Notes under the pieces: model-generated
Database searches by the model: none
Seen by the model: the letters and a program-made list of their open reading frames with translations, nothing else
What the model was told of the DNA's origin: nothing
Assembly (NCBI GenBank): GCA_965263325.1
Contig: CBDHGY010000002.1
Coordinates: 620,001 to 684,000, forward strand
Direction: 5' to 3'
DNA: 64,000 nucleotides
DNA from: CBDHGY01 sp965263325
GTDB lineage: Bacteria > Pseudomonadota > Alphaproteobacteria > Caulobacterales > Hyphomonadaceae
Program-made: the position numbers and the translations under genes
Part shown: positions 53,086 through 61,142 of the stretch, in pieces
Position numbering within the stretch: the stretch's first letter is position 1
Layout: each line of letters starts with the position of its first letter

Positions 53086-53424
53086 TTACAGCGCGGACTC
53101 GCCACGTTCGCTGGTTCGGATTCTGACTGCCTCTGCAATATCGGAAATAAAGATTTTACCGTCGCCGATCTTTCCGGTCTGAGCTGCTTTGCAAATCGCC
53201 TCGATCGCCGCATCGACACCGCTGTTCGTCACAACAATTTCAATTTTGAGTTTAGGCAGGAAATCGACGACATATTCGGCGCCGCGATAAAGTTCTGTAT
53301 GGCCTCTCTGTCGGCCAAAGCCCTTCGCCTCTACGACGGTCATACCCTGCATGCCGGCGTCGTGAAGCGCCTCTTTTACATCATCGAGCTTAAAAGGTTT
53401 GATGATGGCTTCTATTTTTTTCAA
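53086..53424 (-). CDS. glnB: Nitrogen regulatory protein PII
   Basis: A 112-residue PII protein. MKKIEAIIKPFKLDDVKEAL is the standard N terminus; Tyr51 in ELYRGAEY is the uridylylation site on the T-loop, and the B-loop GDGKIFI(S) and C-terminal RIRTSERGESAL are normal. It senses 2-oxoglutarate, ATP and ADP, and signals to GlnE and NtrB. Operon with glnA. I see no clear NtrC-type site in the 180 bases upstream. Confidence 0.97.
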   Translation of the reverse strand: MKKIEAIIKPFKLDDVKEALHDAGMQGMTVVEAKGFGRQRGHTELYRGAEYVVDFLPKLKIEIVVTNSGVDAAIEAICKAAQTGKIGDGKIFISDIAEAVRIRTSERGESAL

Positions 53425-53675
53425 AGTCTGCCCTTCCCTTAACTTTCAATTATCGAGCGTATTTTCTGTTAGACGAGCCCCGCACGACGCGCGACTGATA
53501 ATTCACATCAAATTGTGGAGTGATCGGATGAATGCTCACTTTTTGACCATCATGCTCATGAATTGATCTCAAACTGTGCGATCGCCCAAAATCTAATCGG
53601 CCAAAGATGACACAGGCGTCATTGTTTTTGTCGTCCGCTTTGAGTATATTAAAGAAACGCCAAAGGAAGCATCAG

Positions 53676-54446
53676 ATGCCCAAATCGCCTTTTGTTCACC
53701 CTGACCGCGAGAAACCGCGTTTTAAGCCTTTCACCGCGATGAGGCATATGCGGGCACTGATCGCCGACAAAGAGGATACCGAGCAGGTATTCCATATCAT
53801 CGAAGCCCTGGGTGGAAGCGCACTGCTTAAAGACCTTGAGCGTTTCGCCGAAACGCCAATGGGGAGAACTCGATTGGCCGAAAAACGCTACTTAGCGCCC
53901 GTATTTGATGAATTACGCACCGAATTGCGGACCTATCCCTTAGGTACTGTCGGTCGCATTTATGCTGACTTCATGGACCGCGAGGGGCTGACCGCAATGG
54001 GATTGGTCGAGGAAAGCGAGAAATTTCGCAGAAAACACAAGCAATTCGATGACACGATCAAGTGGTATGCGAATAGACTGAGAGACACCCACGATTTCTT
54101 CCATGTTTTGAGCGGTTACGGACGCGATGCTCTTGGCGAAGACGCGCTTCTCGCCTTCTCTTACAGTCAAAACAAGGGACCTGGCCTTATGTTTATCTCC
54201 TATATGGGAGCCCGGCAGATCCGGAAGGAAGCTCCGAAGGACGCCCGCGTGATGGACGTGATGAAAGAAGGAAAGCGAAACGGCGCAGCCGCAGCGAAAT
54301 TGGTCGAGCAAGATTTCCTTTCTTTACTACCCCGGCCAATCGATGAGGTTCGAAAAGAGCTCAATATTGCAGAGCCGGTTCTTTACAAGCGAGCCCTTAA
54401 AGTATTTCGGGATGCGGGCCTAAAACCGGAATTTGTCGCGGCCTGA
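53676..54446 (+). CDS. Ubiquinone biosynthesis protein Coq4
   Basis: The start at 53676 (MPKSPFVHPDREKPRF) has AAGGAAG upstream and yields 256 residues; the longer frame begins inside non-coding sequence. The COQ4 metal motif HDxxH is present as His139-Asp140-Phe-Phe-His143 in RDTHDFFHVLSGYGRD. RALIADKEDTEQVFHIIEAL at the N terminus and YMGARQIRKEAP further on are family features. Coq4 is needed for ubiquinone synthesis and acts in C1 decarboxylation and hydroxylation of the ring precursor in recent work. It occurs in many Alphaproteobacteria that lack other hydroxylases. Divergent from glnB. Confidence 0.9.
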   Translation: MPKSPFVHPDREKPRFKPFTAMRHMRALIADKEDTEQVFHIIEALGGSALLKDLERFAETPMGRTRLAEKRYLAPVFDELRTELRTYPLGTVGRIYADFMDREGLTAMGLVEESEKFRRKHKQFDDTIKWYANRLRDTHDFFHVLSGYGRDALGEDALLAFSYSQNKGPGLMFISYMGARQIRKEAPKDARVMDVMKEGKRNGAAAAKLVEQDFLSLLPRPIDEVRKELNIAEPVLYKRALKVFRDAGLKPEFVAA

Positions 54447-54499
54447 GGACAACGCTTGCCGTTTGATCAGCTGAGCTATATGAGAGCGTCTTCCTCGTC

Positions 54500-54581
54500 G
54501 CGGATGTGGCGGAATTGGTAGACGCGCCAGATTTAGGTTCTGGTATCGCAAGGTGTGGAGGTTCGAGTCCTCTCATCCGCA
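54500..54581 (+). tRNA. tRNA-Leu (anticodon TAG)
   Basis: An 82-base class II cloverleaf: acceptor GCGGATG paired with CATCCGC plus discriminator A, anticodon arm CCAGA-TTTAGGT-TCTGG with TAG, a variable arm (TATCGCAAGGTGT) and T arm GGAGGTTCGAGTCCTC. No encoded CCA; the 3' flank is CGA. The 5' and 3' flanks (54490-54498 and 54581-54589) are perfectly complementary and extend the acceptor stem in the precursor. It lies upstream of tig, on the same strand. Confidence 0.96.
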
Positions 54582-54704
54582 CGAGGAAGTATGAGTTTCG
54601 AGTAATGAATCCCCACGTGGACACGGCAGCAAGGCTGTGACATAGAGCGGCGCTTCTAGAGATATTTACACCAATTAGGGCCCGTTGAGGCGGGAATTAA
54701 GCAA

Positions 54705-56045
54705 ATGCAAATTACGCAGACTAAAGCTGAGGGATTGAGCCGGGAATTTGAAGTTGCGATCCCCGCAGACGAGCTGCTGAAAAAATTGGACGCCCGTATT
54801 GAGGAGATTCGTCCGCAAATGAAGCTTAAAGGCTTCCGCCCGGGAAAAGTGCCAGCCTCTCACGTCAAAAAGATGTTTGGCAAGTCGATTATGGGAGAGA
54901 TGATCGAAGGACTGGTACAGGAAGCTAATCAAAAAGCTATTGAGGACGCTGAAGTTCGTCCAGCTTCACAGCCGCGCCCAGAGTGGAAATCCGACATGGA
55001 TCAAGTCCTCGATGGTAAGGCCGACCTGAAGTACAATATGGCATTCGACGTTATGCCAGAGTTTGAGCCAGTCGATGTCACAACTCTATCGGTTGAGCGC
55101 CCGGTTTGCGAAATCGAGGATAGCGAAGTCGACGAAGCGCTGGAGAAAATTGCAGAGCAAAATACTCAGTTTGAAGCGCGCGAAGACGAAGACAAAGCCG
55201 AAGATGGTGATGCTGTCATTATTGATTTCCTTGGAAAGATCGATGGCGAAGCCTTCGAAGGCGGCGCGGCTGAGCAACAGGCCGTGGTGATTGGTTCCAA
55301 CAGATTTATTCCCGGTTTCGAAGAACAGCTGATTGGCTCGAAGAAAGACGATGAGACTGAACTCAAGGTAACCTTTCCGGAGGATTACGGGTCGGAAGAC
55401 CTGGCAGGAAAAGATGCCGTTTTTGAGGTGAAAGTTCACGAGGTTCGCGCCCCCAAAACGCCAGAACTAGACGACGAATTCGCCAAAGGATTAGGCTTGG
55501 AAGATCTCAGCCAACTTCGGGAAATGGTCACCGGCCAACTGCAATCAGAGTATGATGCCGCGAGCCGCCAAAAAGCAAAGCGCGCCCTTCTCGACGAACT
55601 AGATAGTTCTCATGACTTCGATTTACCCGAAGGAATGGTGACAGCTGAGTTCCAGCAAATCTGGCAACAGCTTCAACAAGAAAAACTCGCCGGTCGTCTC
55701 GACAAGGAAGATGCTGAGAAAACCGACGATGAGCTTGAAAAAGAGTATCGTTCTATCTCAGAACGCCGCGTGCGACTTGGTCTGGTACTCGCAGAAATTG
55801 GCAGAGGTCAGGAAATCCAAATCTCCCAAGATGAAGTCAATGCCGCTTTGATCGCTGAAGCTCGCCGTTATCCGGGTCAAGAGCAACAAGTTATCGAGAT
55901 GTTCCAGAAGAACCCTCAAATGCTCGATCAACTTCGTGCACCGATCTACGAGGACAAAGTTGTCGACTATATTCTCGAAACGGCAACTGTCACAGATAAG
56001 ACGGTTTCTAAAGAAGAGCTCTTCAAGGAAGACGACGAACTTTAG
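54705..56045 (+). CDS. tig: Trigger factor chaperone
   Basis: A 446-residue ribosome-associated chaperone. The N-terminal ribosome-binding domain carries GFRPGKVPASHVKKMFGK (about 44-61), the FKBP-type prolyl isomerase domain is at about 160-245 (DGDAVIIDFLGKIDGEAFEGG), and a helical C-terminal arm follows to EELFKEDDEL. GAGG lies upstream of the ATG. It binds nascent chains at the exit tunnel. It follows tRNA-Leu by about 120 bases. Confidence 0.96.
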   Translation: MQITQTKAEGLSREFEVAIPADELLKKLDARIEEIRPQMKLKGFRPGKVPASHVKKMFGKSIMGEMIEGLVQEANQKAIEDAEVRPASQPRPEWKSDMDQVLDGKADLKYNMAFDVMPEFEPVDVTTLSVERPVCEIEDSEVDEALEKIAEQNTQFEAREDEDKAEDGDAVIIDFLGKIDGEAFEGGAAEQQAVVIGSNRFIPGFEEQLIGSKKDDETELKVTFPEDYGSEDLAGKDAVFEVKVHEVRAPKTPELDDEFAKGLGLEDLSQLREMVTGQLQSEYDAASRQKAKRALLDELDSSHDFDLPEGMVTAEFQQIWQQLQQEKLAGRLDKEDAEKTDDELEKEYRSISERRVRLGLVLAEIGRGQEIQISQDEVNAALIAEARRYPGQEQQVIEMFQKNPQMLDQLRAPIYEDKVVDYILETATVTDKTVSKEELFKEDDEL

Positions 56046-56135
56046 ATCGACAGCCGCACACTTCTACATCTGCCGCTATTGACCGATGCAGATCATATTG
56101 TGACTCTCTAGCAAAACCGCTCTACAATAGGAGCT

Positions 56136-56795
56136 ATGTCCAGTAGATTTGGTACCGAAGAATTGCTCGACTGCTATCGTCGCGGCGTTTTTCCGATGGC
56201 TGATAACAGGGACGACCCAAATTTATTCCTAATCGACCCAGATGAGCGGGGCGTACTTCCTCTCGATACGTTCCACATTCCTAAACGACTTGCACGAACC
56301 GTGAAGCAACAGCCGTTCTCGGTTCGTGTCGATTCTGCATTCACCCGCGTGATGGAAGCTTGCGCAGAAAGCCAACCCAATCGTCGCAGCACATGGATAA
56401 ATCAGACAATATTGAACCTCTACGCGTCCCTCCATCGCAATGGATATGCACACAGCGTCGAATGTTGGAAAGATGGCGATCTTGTCGGCGGCTTATATGG
56501 TGTCTCGCTCGGCAGCGCATTCTTTGGCGAGAGCATGTTCTCTCGTGCAACGAATGCATCCAAGGTTGCGCTGGTTCATTTGGTGGCAAGGTTGTTAGAG
56601 GGTGGGTATACTTTGCTGGATGCCCAATTTCACAACGCTCATCTCGAGCAATTTGGATTGCTGGAGATCAGCCGAAATGAGTTTAAGGAACAACTTGCAA
56701 CCGCGCTTTTAAGTGACGGCGACTTCTACTCAGTCGATGAGGTATCAGCTTCCACAGGCCGTTGGGCGGTGCAGCGTATTACCCAGATGTCGTAA
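56136..56795 (+). CDS. aat: Leucyl/phenylalanyl-tRNA-protein transferase
   Basis: A 219-residue Aat protein. ELLDCYRRGVFPMAD, RGVLPLDTFHIPKRL, YAHSVECWKDGDLVGGLYGVSLGSAFFGESMFS and LLDAQFHNAHLEQFG are hallmark segments. It adds Leu or Phe to N-terminal Arg or Lys, marking proteins for ClpS-ClpA and ClpP (N-end rule). Its 3' end overlaps the convergent DUF2155 gene by 70 bases. Confidence 0.95.
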   Translation: MSSRFGTEELLDCYRRGVFPMADNRDDPNLFLIDPDERGVLPLDTFHIPKRLARTVKQQPFSVRVDSAFTRVMEACAESQPNRRSTWINQTILNLYASLHRNGYAHSVECWKDGDLVGGLYGVSLGSAFFGESMFSRATNASKVALVHLVARLLEGGYTLLDAQFHNAHLEQFGLLEISRNEFKEQLATALLSDGDFYSVDEVSASTGRWAVQRITQMS

Positions 56796-57184
56796 ACTGG
56801 ATGCTCCAAAGCGCTTAGCCCAGGTGACGACGCAAACATCCATCCCGAGAACAGTAAGGGGTTTTCATCGCTAACCGTTTCCACTTCGCTGGAGGATACT
56901 GCTTCTTCCATCGACTCAACTTGGACCGCCTGCGTAGAATGCACGCTCAAAAAGGCCGCGCTTTCTGGAGGCATGTCAGGTGGACGTTGAAAACACGCTT
57001 TCAATTCCACTTTTAGTGATCCAAATACGACCGCCTCACCTACGTTAACTTCGATATCTGTGGAGCGGCCAGTAATTTTATCCAACGCGCGCAAGGTCGC
57101 TTCGGTTTCCTCATTCCAACGCGCTTCAGCCGTGCCAGCAACGCCTAAGCAAAGCGCCGCGATGATTAAGCTTCGTATCATCAA
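56726..57184 (-). CDS. DUF2155 family exported protein
   Basis: A 152-residue protein with a signal peptide (about 1-21, ending AEA). TLRALDKITGRSTDIEVNVGEAVVFGSLKVELKACFQRPP and the late GWMFASSPGLSALEHPVYDIWVIRC are the DUF2155 core; the two conserved Cys (CFQRPP and IRC) may form a disulfide in the periplasm. This family accompanies NDUFA12 and MlaD-like genes in Alphaproteobacteria. Function unknown. Its start overlaps the end of the MlaD-like gene; the C-terminal 23 codons overlap the aat gene. Confidence 0.85.
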   Translation of the reverse strand: MMIRSLIIAALCLGVAGTAEARWNEETEATLRALDKITGRSTDIEVNVGEAVVFGSLKVELKACFQRPPDMPPESAAFLSVHSTQAVQVESMEEAVSSSEVETVSDENPLLFSGWMFASSPGLSALEHPVYDIWVIRCTAQRPVEADTSSTE

Positions 57185-57672
57185 TTATCTCCGCCATTGC
57201 CGGACGCAAACGAAGCGAACAAGGTGATGAGATCAACCGAGCCCTGCGCAAACAGGATTTCGCCGCATCCGGAGTCGCCAAAGAGGGTTTCACCACTTTC
57301 GCATGGCGTAATTATGTCATCGCTGGAGCCTCGCTCGATCCCAAGATAATTGCCGCCAAGCAAACTATCGGAGCCTACTCGGATAGACGTATCGAAATCG
57401 AGCTCAAGGCGGTCATCAATCGCGATTGTAACGAGCGCCTGATCTCGCCCAACGTCCAGTTTCACATCGCGAACTGTCCCTACTTTCACGCCAGCAACGG
57501 TGACATCCGTACCAGGCGTAATGCCGCGGCCGTTCTCAAACCGTGCGCCGTACTCTACTTTACCGGCCGATGTCCCGCCATCGCGGCCAGTGGCAAGCGC
57601 GTACCATAAGAACATGCCTGCAGCGAAAACAACGGCAAGTCCGATTAACGTTTCAACAAATGACTCACGCAT
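57181..57672 (-). CDS. MlaD-like protein (MCE domain)
   Basis: A 163-residue single-MCE-domain protein, counted from ATG 57672 (MRESFVETLIGLAVV); an ATG six codons upstream is possible. One N-terminal membrane helix (about 5-25) is followed by the MCE fold with YGARFENGRGITPGTDVTVAGVKVGTV and GSDSLLGGNYLGIE. MlaD binds lipids as a hexamer at the inner membrane in the Mla transport system. No mlaE, mlaF or mlaB is adjacent, so partners are elsewhere. It overlaps the NDUFA12 stop by eight bases and the DUF2155 start by four. Confidence 0.85.
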   Translation of the reverse strand: MRESFVETLIGLAVVFAAGMFLWYALATGRDGGTSAGKVEYGARFENGRGITPGTDVTVAGVKVGTVRDVKLDVGRDQALVTIAIDDRLELDFDTSIRVGSDSLLGGNYLGIERGSSDDIITPCESGETLFGDSGCGEILFAQGSVDLITLFASFASGNGGDN

Positions 57673-58057
57673 CTGGGTCCCAGGCCTCATAGTCGCCAGG
57701 AGCCGCCTGACGCTCGCCGCCCGAAGACACGCTTCCCGATGGTTTGTAAGCGAAGACTGTTCCTGTCATATTCGGCTTGTGGTCAGTTTCCCAGTCCCGG
57801 CGGTCAAGCGGGACTTCGGTTGGCGGCTCATCAATCGCGTGATGCAACCAGCCATGCCAGTCGGCCGGGACTTTTGAAGGTTCAGCAAGCCCTTTGTAGA
57901 TGACGTATCTCTTATTACGACCGCCCGTGAACTTCTTTCGGTCCTGATAGTATCGATTGCCATAATCATCAGTGCCGACAAAATCGGACCGGCGCTTTAT
58001 ATCGAAAGACGCGCCTATCGTGGAACTGTTCCACCAAGTAAATATCTTACTGAACAC
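57665..58057 (-). CDS. NADH:ubiquinone oxidoreductase 17.2 kDa subunit homologue (NDUFA12)
   Basis: A 130-residue protein with the NDUFA12 pattern: FVGTDDYGNRYYQ, RYVIYKGLAEPSKVPADWHGWLHH and the DDEPP-like tail (DEPPTEVPLDRRDWETDHKPNMTGT). It is an accessory subunit of respiratory complex I in mitochondria and Alphaproteobacteria, and marks alphaproteobacterial ancestry here. First of three overlapping leftward genes (NDUFA12, MlaD-like, DUF2155), an order common in the class. Confidence 0.9.
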   Translation of the reverse strand: MFSKIFTWWNSSTIGASFDIKRRSDFVGTDDYGNRYYQDRKKFTGGRNKRYVIYKGLAEPSKVPADWHGWLHHAIDEPPTEVPLDRRDWETDHKPNMTGTVFAYKPSGSVSSGGERQAAPGDYEAWDPDA

Positions 58058-58301
58058 GCGTATCGCTTCCCTTCCAAATTGCCGTGCTTCGCAAATATGG
58101 CGCGCACCAGCTGTGAATACTAGGGGCCTAATTCAATGCAAACGCGATTGTGTTCAAGGTGCAATATTGGCTCAGTGATGCCAGTGCGTTGAGTTTGCTG
58201 CAAATTCAGGCGTTCTCGGATTTATCCACGACATTCAGCTTGAGCGAATCACCCAATCAGCTCACTTTCTGAACTCTTCTAAAGATCCATGAGCTCACAC
58301 C

Positions 58302-60485
58302 ATGCCTAAGCAATCTGCCGCCTCCCTCAAGCTCGAAGAAGCTGCTCGTTACGGAATGGCAACATCCGCTCACCCATTGGGTCTGCTGACCGATGTGCCG
58401 TTAGGCCCGCCATCTTTGCTGACGAAGGAGCTTATTAGGCGCCTGAAAGCTAAAGCAGCCCAAAACCACCTGCAAACGGCAGGGTTGGTTGCACTAGCCG
58501 AACTGATGGAGCTTGCCGGCGATGCCCCACGAAATGCCGATCTTGCGGAGGCTATGTCGCGCGGTGTTCCTGAAGAGCTAATTGAAGAAGGACTGCGCCA
58601 TCCTGGCGGCTTTCGAGCTGCGGCGGCGGGTCTAAGAATAGCGGCTGTTTCGAACTCTGATGTGTTTGGACGACGCATCGAAGTCGGCGATAACCTAACG
58701 GAACTTCTTCCCGAATTGAAATCATTGTTGGGAGACGGCTCCAGCCTAACAGTGGCGGACTTGGGGCCTCTTGCCCTTTCGATGAAAGCGGTGGTGCTTG
58801 ATGTCGCAGCCTTTGTCTCTGAGAGCGGCCTGGATGAAGCTCAGCTTTGCGAAACGGTAACTGCGGCTGAGAAAGCGCTCGGTTCAAAATGTGTACTTCT
58901 TGTAACCGGGCTTGGCGCTGCAGTCATGGCGCTTGGTGAGGACTATTCCAGTGAAGAAGGTCGCGCGCTTGCTGGCTCGCTATGTCGGCTGGTCAAAGAA
59001 TCTGCGACCGACATTAATCTCGCTGTGATGCCCTTGTCCGAAAAGTGTTCAGGTTGGCTTGCGTCCGAAAGTGAAGGAGCCGGCCCGGTAAGACACCTGC
59101 TCGGCGGCGAAGGCGAAGACGGTGAGCTTGCCCGCTGCGTACAACTGGGTCTTGAAAAACGTGCACCAGGATGTCTCGAAAATTTAATCGAAAAACTGCG
59201 CGGCGCTGCAGACATAGATAACACGCCTGGCCTTGGAGTTCAGCGACTACGCTCACGAGGCTTCACGGCAGATGCGATCCAGAGAGTTCAAAATGCGCTC
59301 GGAGAAGGGTTAGATTTGAACGCTGCTTTTTCTCGGTGGGTGCTCGGCGACGAGATCATTTCTAACGATTTGAAACTTGCACCGGAGGCATACGATTCCG
59401 ATGGCCGCGCACTGCTCTCAGCGATCGGCTTTTCTCGCCGCGATATTGATGCTGCAGAGGCTTCGCTAGATGGTTCTGCGGGTTCGGTGATCGAAACCGA
59501 GTTGGCTGCTGCGGGCTTCACGCCGGTTCCAAGCGTAGATGACCAAATTTTATTCGCGAATGCATGTCAGAAGGCTTTAAACGCTCCTGCAGTATTAAGC
59601 TTTGGCGTAGAAGATCTGAATTCGCTCCAGCGGGCGCTTGATGCAGGTATTGGGGTGCGCATGAAAGGCACGCGCGCACCAGTTGCGGAAGATGTACGCC
59701 AGCGCATCACTCATGCTTTATCTTTGGCAATGGAACCAACTGAAGTGGTGGATCCCGAGCCAACTTATCAACCTCGGCCCACAACCGTACTCGCTACGGA
59801 TCGCAAGCGTCTACCAGATCGTCGAAAAGGTTATATTCAGAAAGCGACAGTCGGCGGACACAAAGTCTACTTGCATACGGGTGAGTTTGATGAAGGTACG
59901 CTCGGCGAGATCTTTATAGACATGCATAAGGAAGGCGCTGCCTTCAGAAGCCTGATGAACAATTTCGCGATTGCGATCTCCATCGGCCTGCAATACGGCG
60001 TTCCTTTGGATGAGTTCGTCGACGCTTTCGTCTTCACGCGCTTTGAACCGGCCGGGGACGTGACCGGAAATGATCGGATCACCAAGGCGACATCAATCCT
60101 CGACTATATTTTCCGGGAGCTCGCTGTGTCCTATCTTGCACGCGAAGATCTTGCGGAGCTCGGGGACAATGTCAGCCATGACGGCCTCGGCAATGGAGAA
60201 AACGAAACGGCCCGCGAACAAGCCAGCCTTCCAGACGAAGCGGCCCAGATTATTTCGCGCGGCTTCTCACGCGGCCAATTGCCTGACAACATCGTCATCT
60301 TGGATAAAAGACGGGAGGAACGCACCGAAGAAGCGTCTAACGTGCTGGAGGATGATGAAGCGTTCGATCCCGACTACCTCAAAGAAGCCTGCCAGGATTG
60401 TGGCAGCTTCACAATTTATGAAGTCGATGACCATGGTTCAACAGCATGCGCAACTTGCGGTGCGCGCGCCGAGAAAACATCTTAG
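58302..60485 (+). CDS. NrdJ-like TSCPD protein without the reductase core
   Basis: A 727-residue protein. Residues about 497-613 match the C-terminal TSCPD region of vitamin B12-dependent ribonucleotide reductase (RRKGYIQKATVGGHKVYLHT, LGEIFIDMHKEGAAFRSLMN, RFEPAGDVTGNDRITKATSI). The tail has a zinc ribbon with Cys697, Cys700, Cys716, Cys719, as in NrdJ. The first 490 residues are leucine- and alanine-rich and I see none of the NrdJ catalytic cysteine, Cys-pair or barrel motifs. So it keeps the end of NrdJ but not its catalytic part. It could be a regulator or nucleic-acid/cofactor-binding relative. Divergent from the NDUFA12 gene, with 244 bases between. Confidence 0.8.
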   Translation: MPKQSAASLKLEEAARYGMATSAHPLGLLTDVPLGPPSLLTKELIRRLKAKAAQNHLQTAGLVALAELMELAGDAPRNADLAEAMSRGVPEELIEEGLRHPGGFRAAAAGLRIAAVSNSDVFGRRIEVGDNLTELLPELKSLLGDGSSLTVADLGPLALSMKAVVLDVAAFVSESGLDEAQLCETVTAAEKALGSKCVLLVTGLGAAVMALGEDYSSEEGRALAGSLCRLVKESATDINLAVMPLSEKCSGWLASESEGAGPVRHLLGGEGEDGELARCVQLGLEKRAPGCLENLIEKLRGAADIDNTPGLGVQRLRSRGFTADAIQRVQNALGEGLDLNAAFSRWVLGDEIISNDLKLAPEAYDSDGRALLSAIGFSRRDIDAAEASLDGSAGSVIETELAAAGFTPVPSVDDQILFANACQKALNAPAVLSFGVEDLNSLQRALDAGIGVRMKGTRAPVAEDVRQRITHALSLAMEPTEVVDPEPTYQPRPTTVLATDRKRLPDRRKGYIQKATVGGHKVYLHTGEFDEGTLGEIFIDMHKEGAAFRSLMNNFAIAISIGLQYGVPLDEFVDAFVFTRFEPAGDVTGNDRITKATSILDYIFRELAVSYLAREDLAELGDNVSHDGLGNGENETAREQASLPDEAAQIISRGFSRGQLPDNIVILDKRREERTEEASNVLEDDEAFDPDYLKEACQDCGSFTIYEVDDHGSTACATCGARAEKTS

Positions 60486-60594
60486 TGCATAATTCATTCG
60501 CCTGGTTACTTCAATTACACCGAGTTAATATCGCTTGGCCTGAGCTTTGCGCACATTAAGGTTCTAGAAACCAACCGCCCAGGTCGTTTGTATC

Positions 60595-61086
60595 ATGTTG
60601 AAACATATTACAGCAGTTCTCTTTGGCTTTTTATTGATCGCCTTTCCGGCTGAATCTCAATCGGCGAGCGACATTGCGAAAGTAAAATCTGGCCAATCCT
60701 GTACGGAGTGTAATCTATTTCAGGCCGATTTCTCCTACCAAGGTCTTCGGAACACAGATTTGTCTAAATCCCGCTTACGACAGGCAAGCTTGTCACTTTC
60801 GACGATGAACGGCGTGAATTTCGCTGGTGCGAATCTCTCTGTCGCGAATCTTTTCGGCGGCAGATTTACCGGCGCAAACTTTTCCGGTGCAAATCTACAG
60901 AATTCGACTCTTGTCGGTGCGTATTTTTCCGGGGCGAATTTTGCGGGTGCGAACTTGAACGGAGCGAACCTTGGAGGCGCGGAACTGCAGCAGGCACGGG
61001 GCTTAACGCAGGCCCAACTAAATAAGGCTTGCGGCGATGCTTTTACACAGTTGCAAAAAGGTCTCACCATTCCGCGCTGCAAATAG
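60595..61086 (+). CDS. Exported pentapeptide-repeat protein with Cys signature
   Basis: A 163-residue protein with a signal peptide (about 1-22). After SCTEC (Cys36, Cys39) there is a right-handed beta-helix of A(N/D)Lxx-type repeats from about 41 to 135 (FAGANLSVANLFGGRFTGANF). It ends in KACGDAF ... GLTIPRCK with Cys146 and Cys162, spaced C-x15-C. The Cys pairs probably lock the helix ends in the periplasm. Function unknown; some pentapeptide proteins mimic DNA, but a signal peptide argues against that here. The ribosome site is weak. Same strand and 56 bases before the next paralogue. Confidence 0.85.
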   Translation: MLKHITAVLFGFLLIAFPAESQSASDIAKVKSGQSCTECNLFQADFSYQGLRNTDLSKSRLRQASLSLSTMNGVNFAGANLSVANLFGGRFTGANFSGANLQNSTLVGAYFSGANFAGANLNGANLGGAELQQARGLTQAQLNKACGDAFTQLQKGLTIPRCK

Positions 61087-61142
61087 CAGTTGTGACCAGC
61101 TTTTTAGTTTTGTCCGTATGCGTCTGAATGTATGAAGCGCTC

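Noticed and set aside
53425..53675. NtrC or sigma-54 site before glnBA
   Set aside because: No sequence close to TGCACC-N5-GGTGCA or TGGCAC-N5-TTGC was found by eye.
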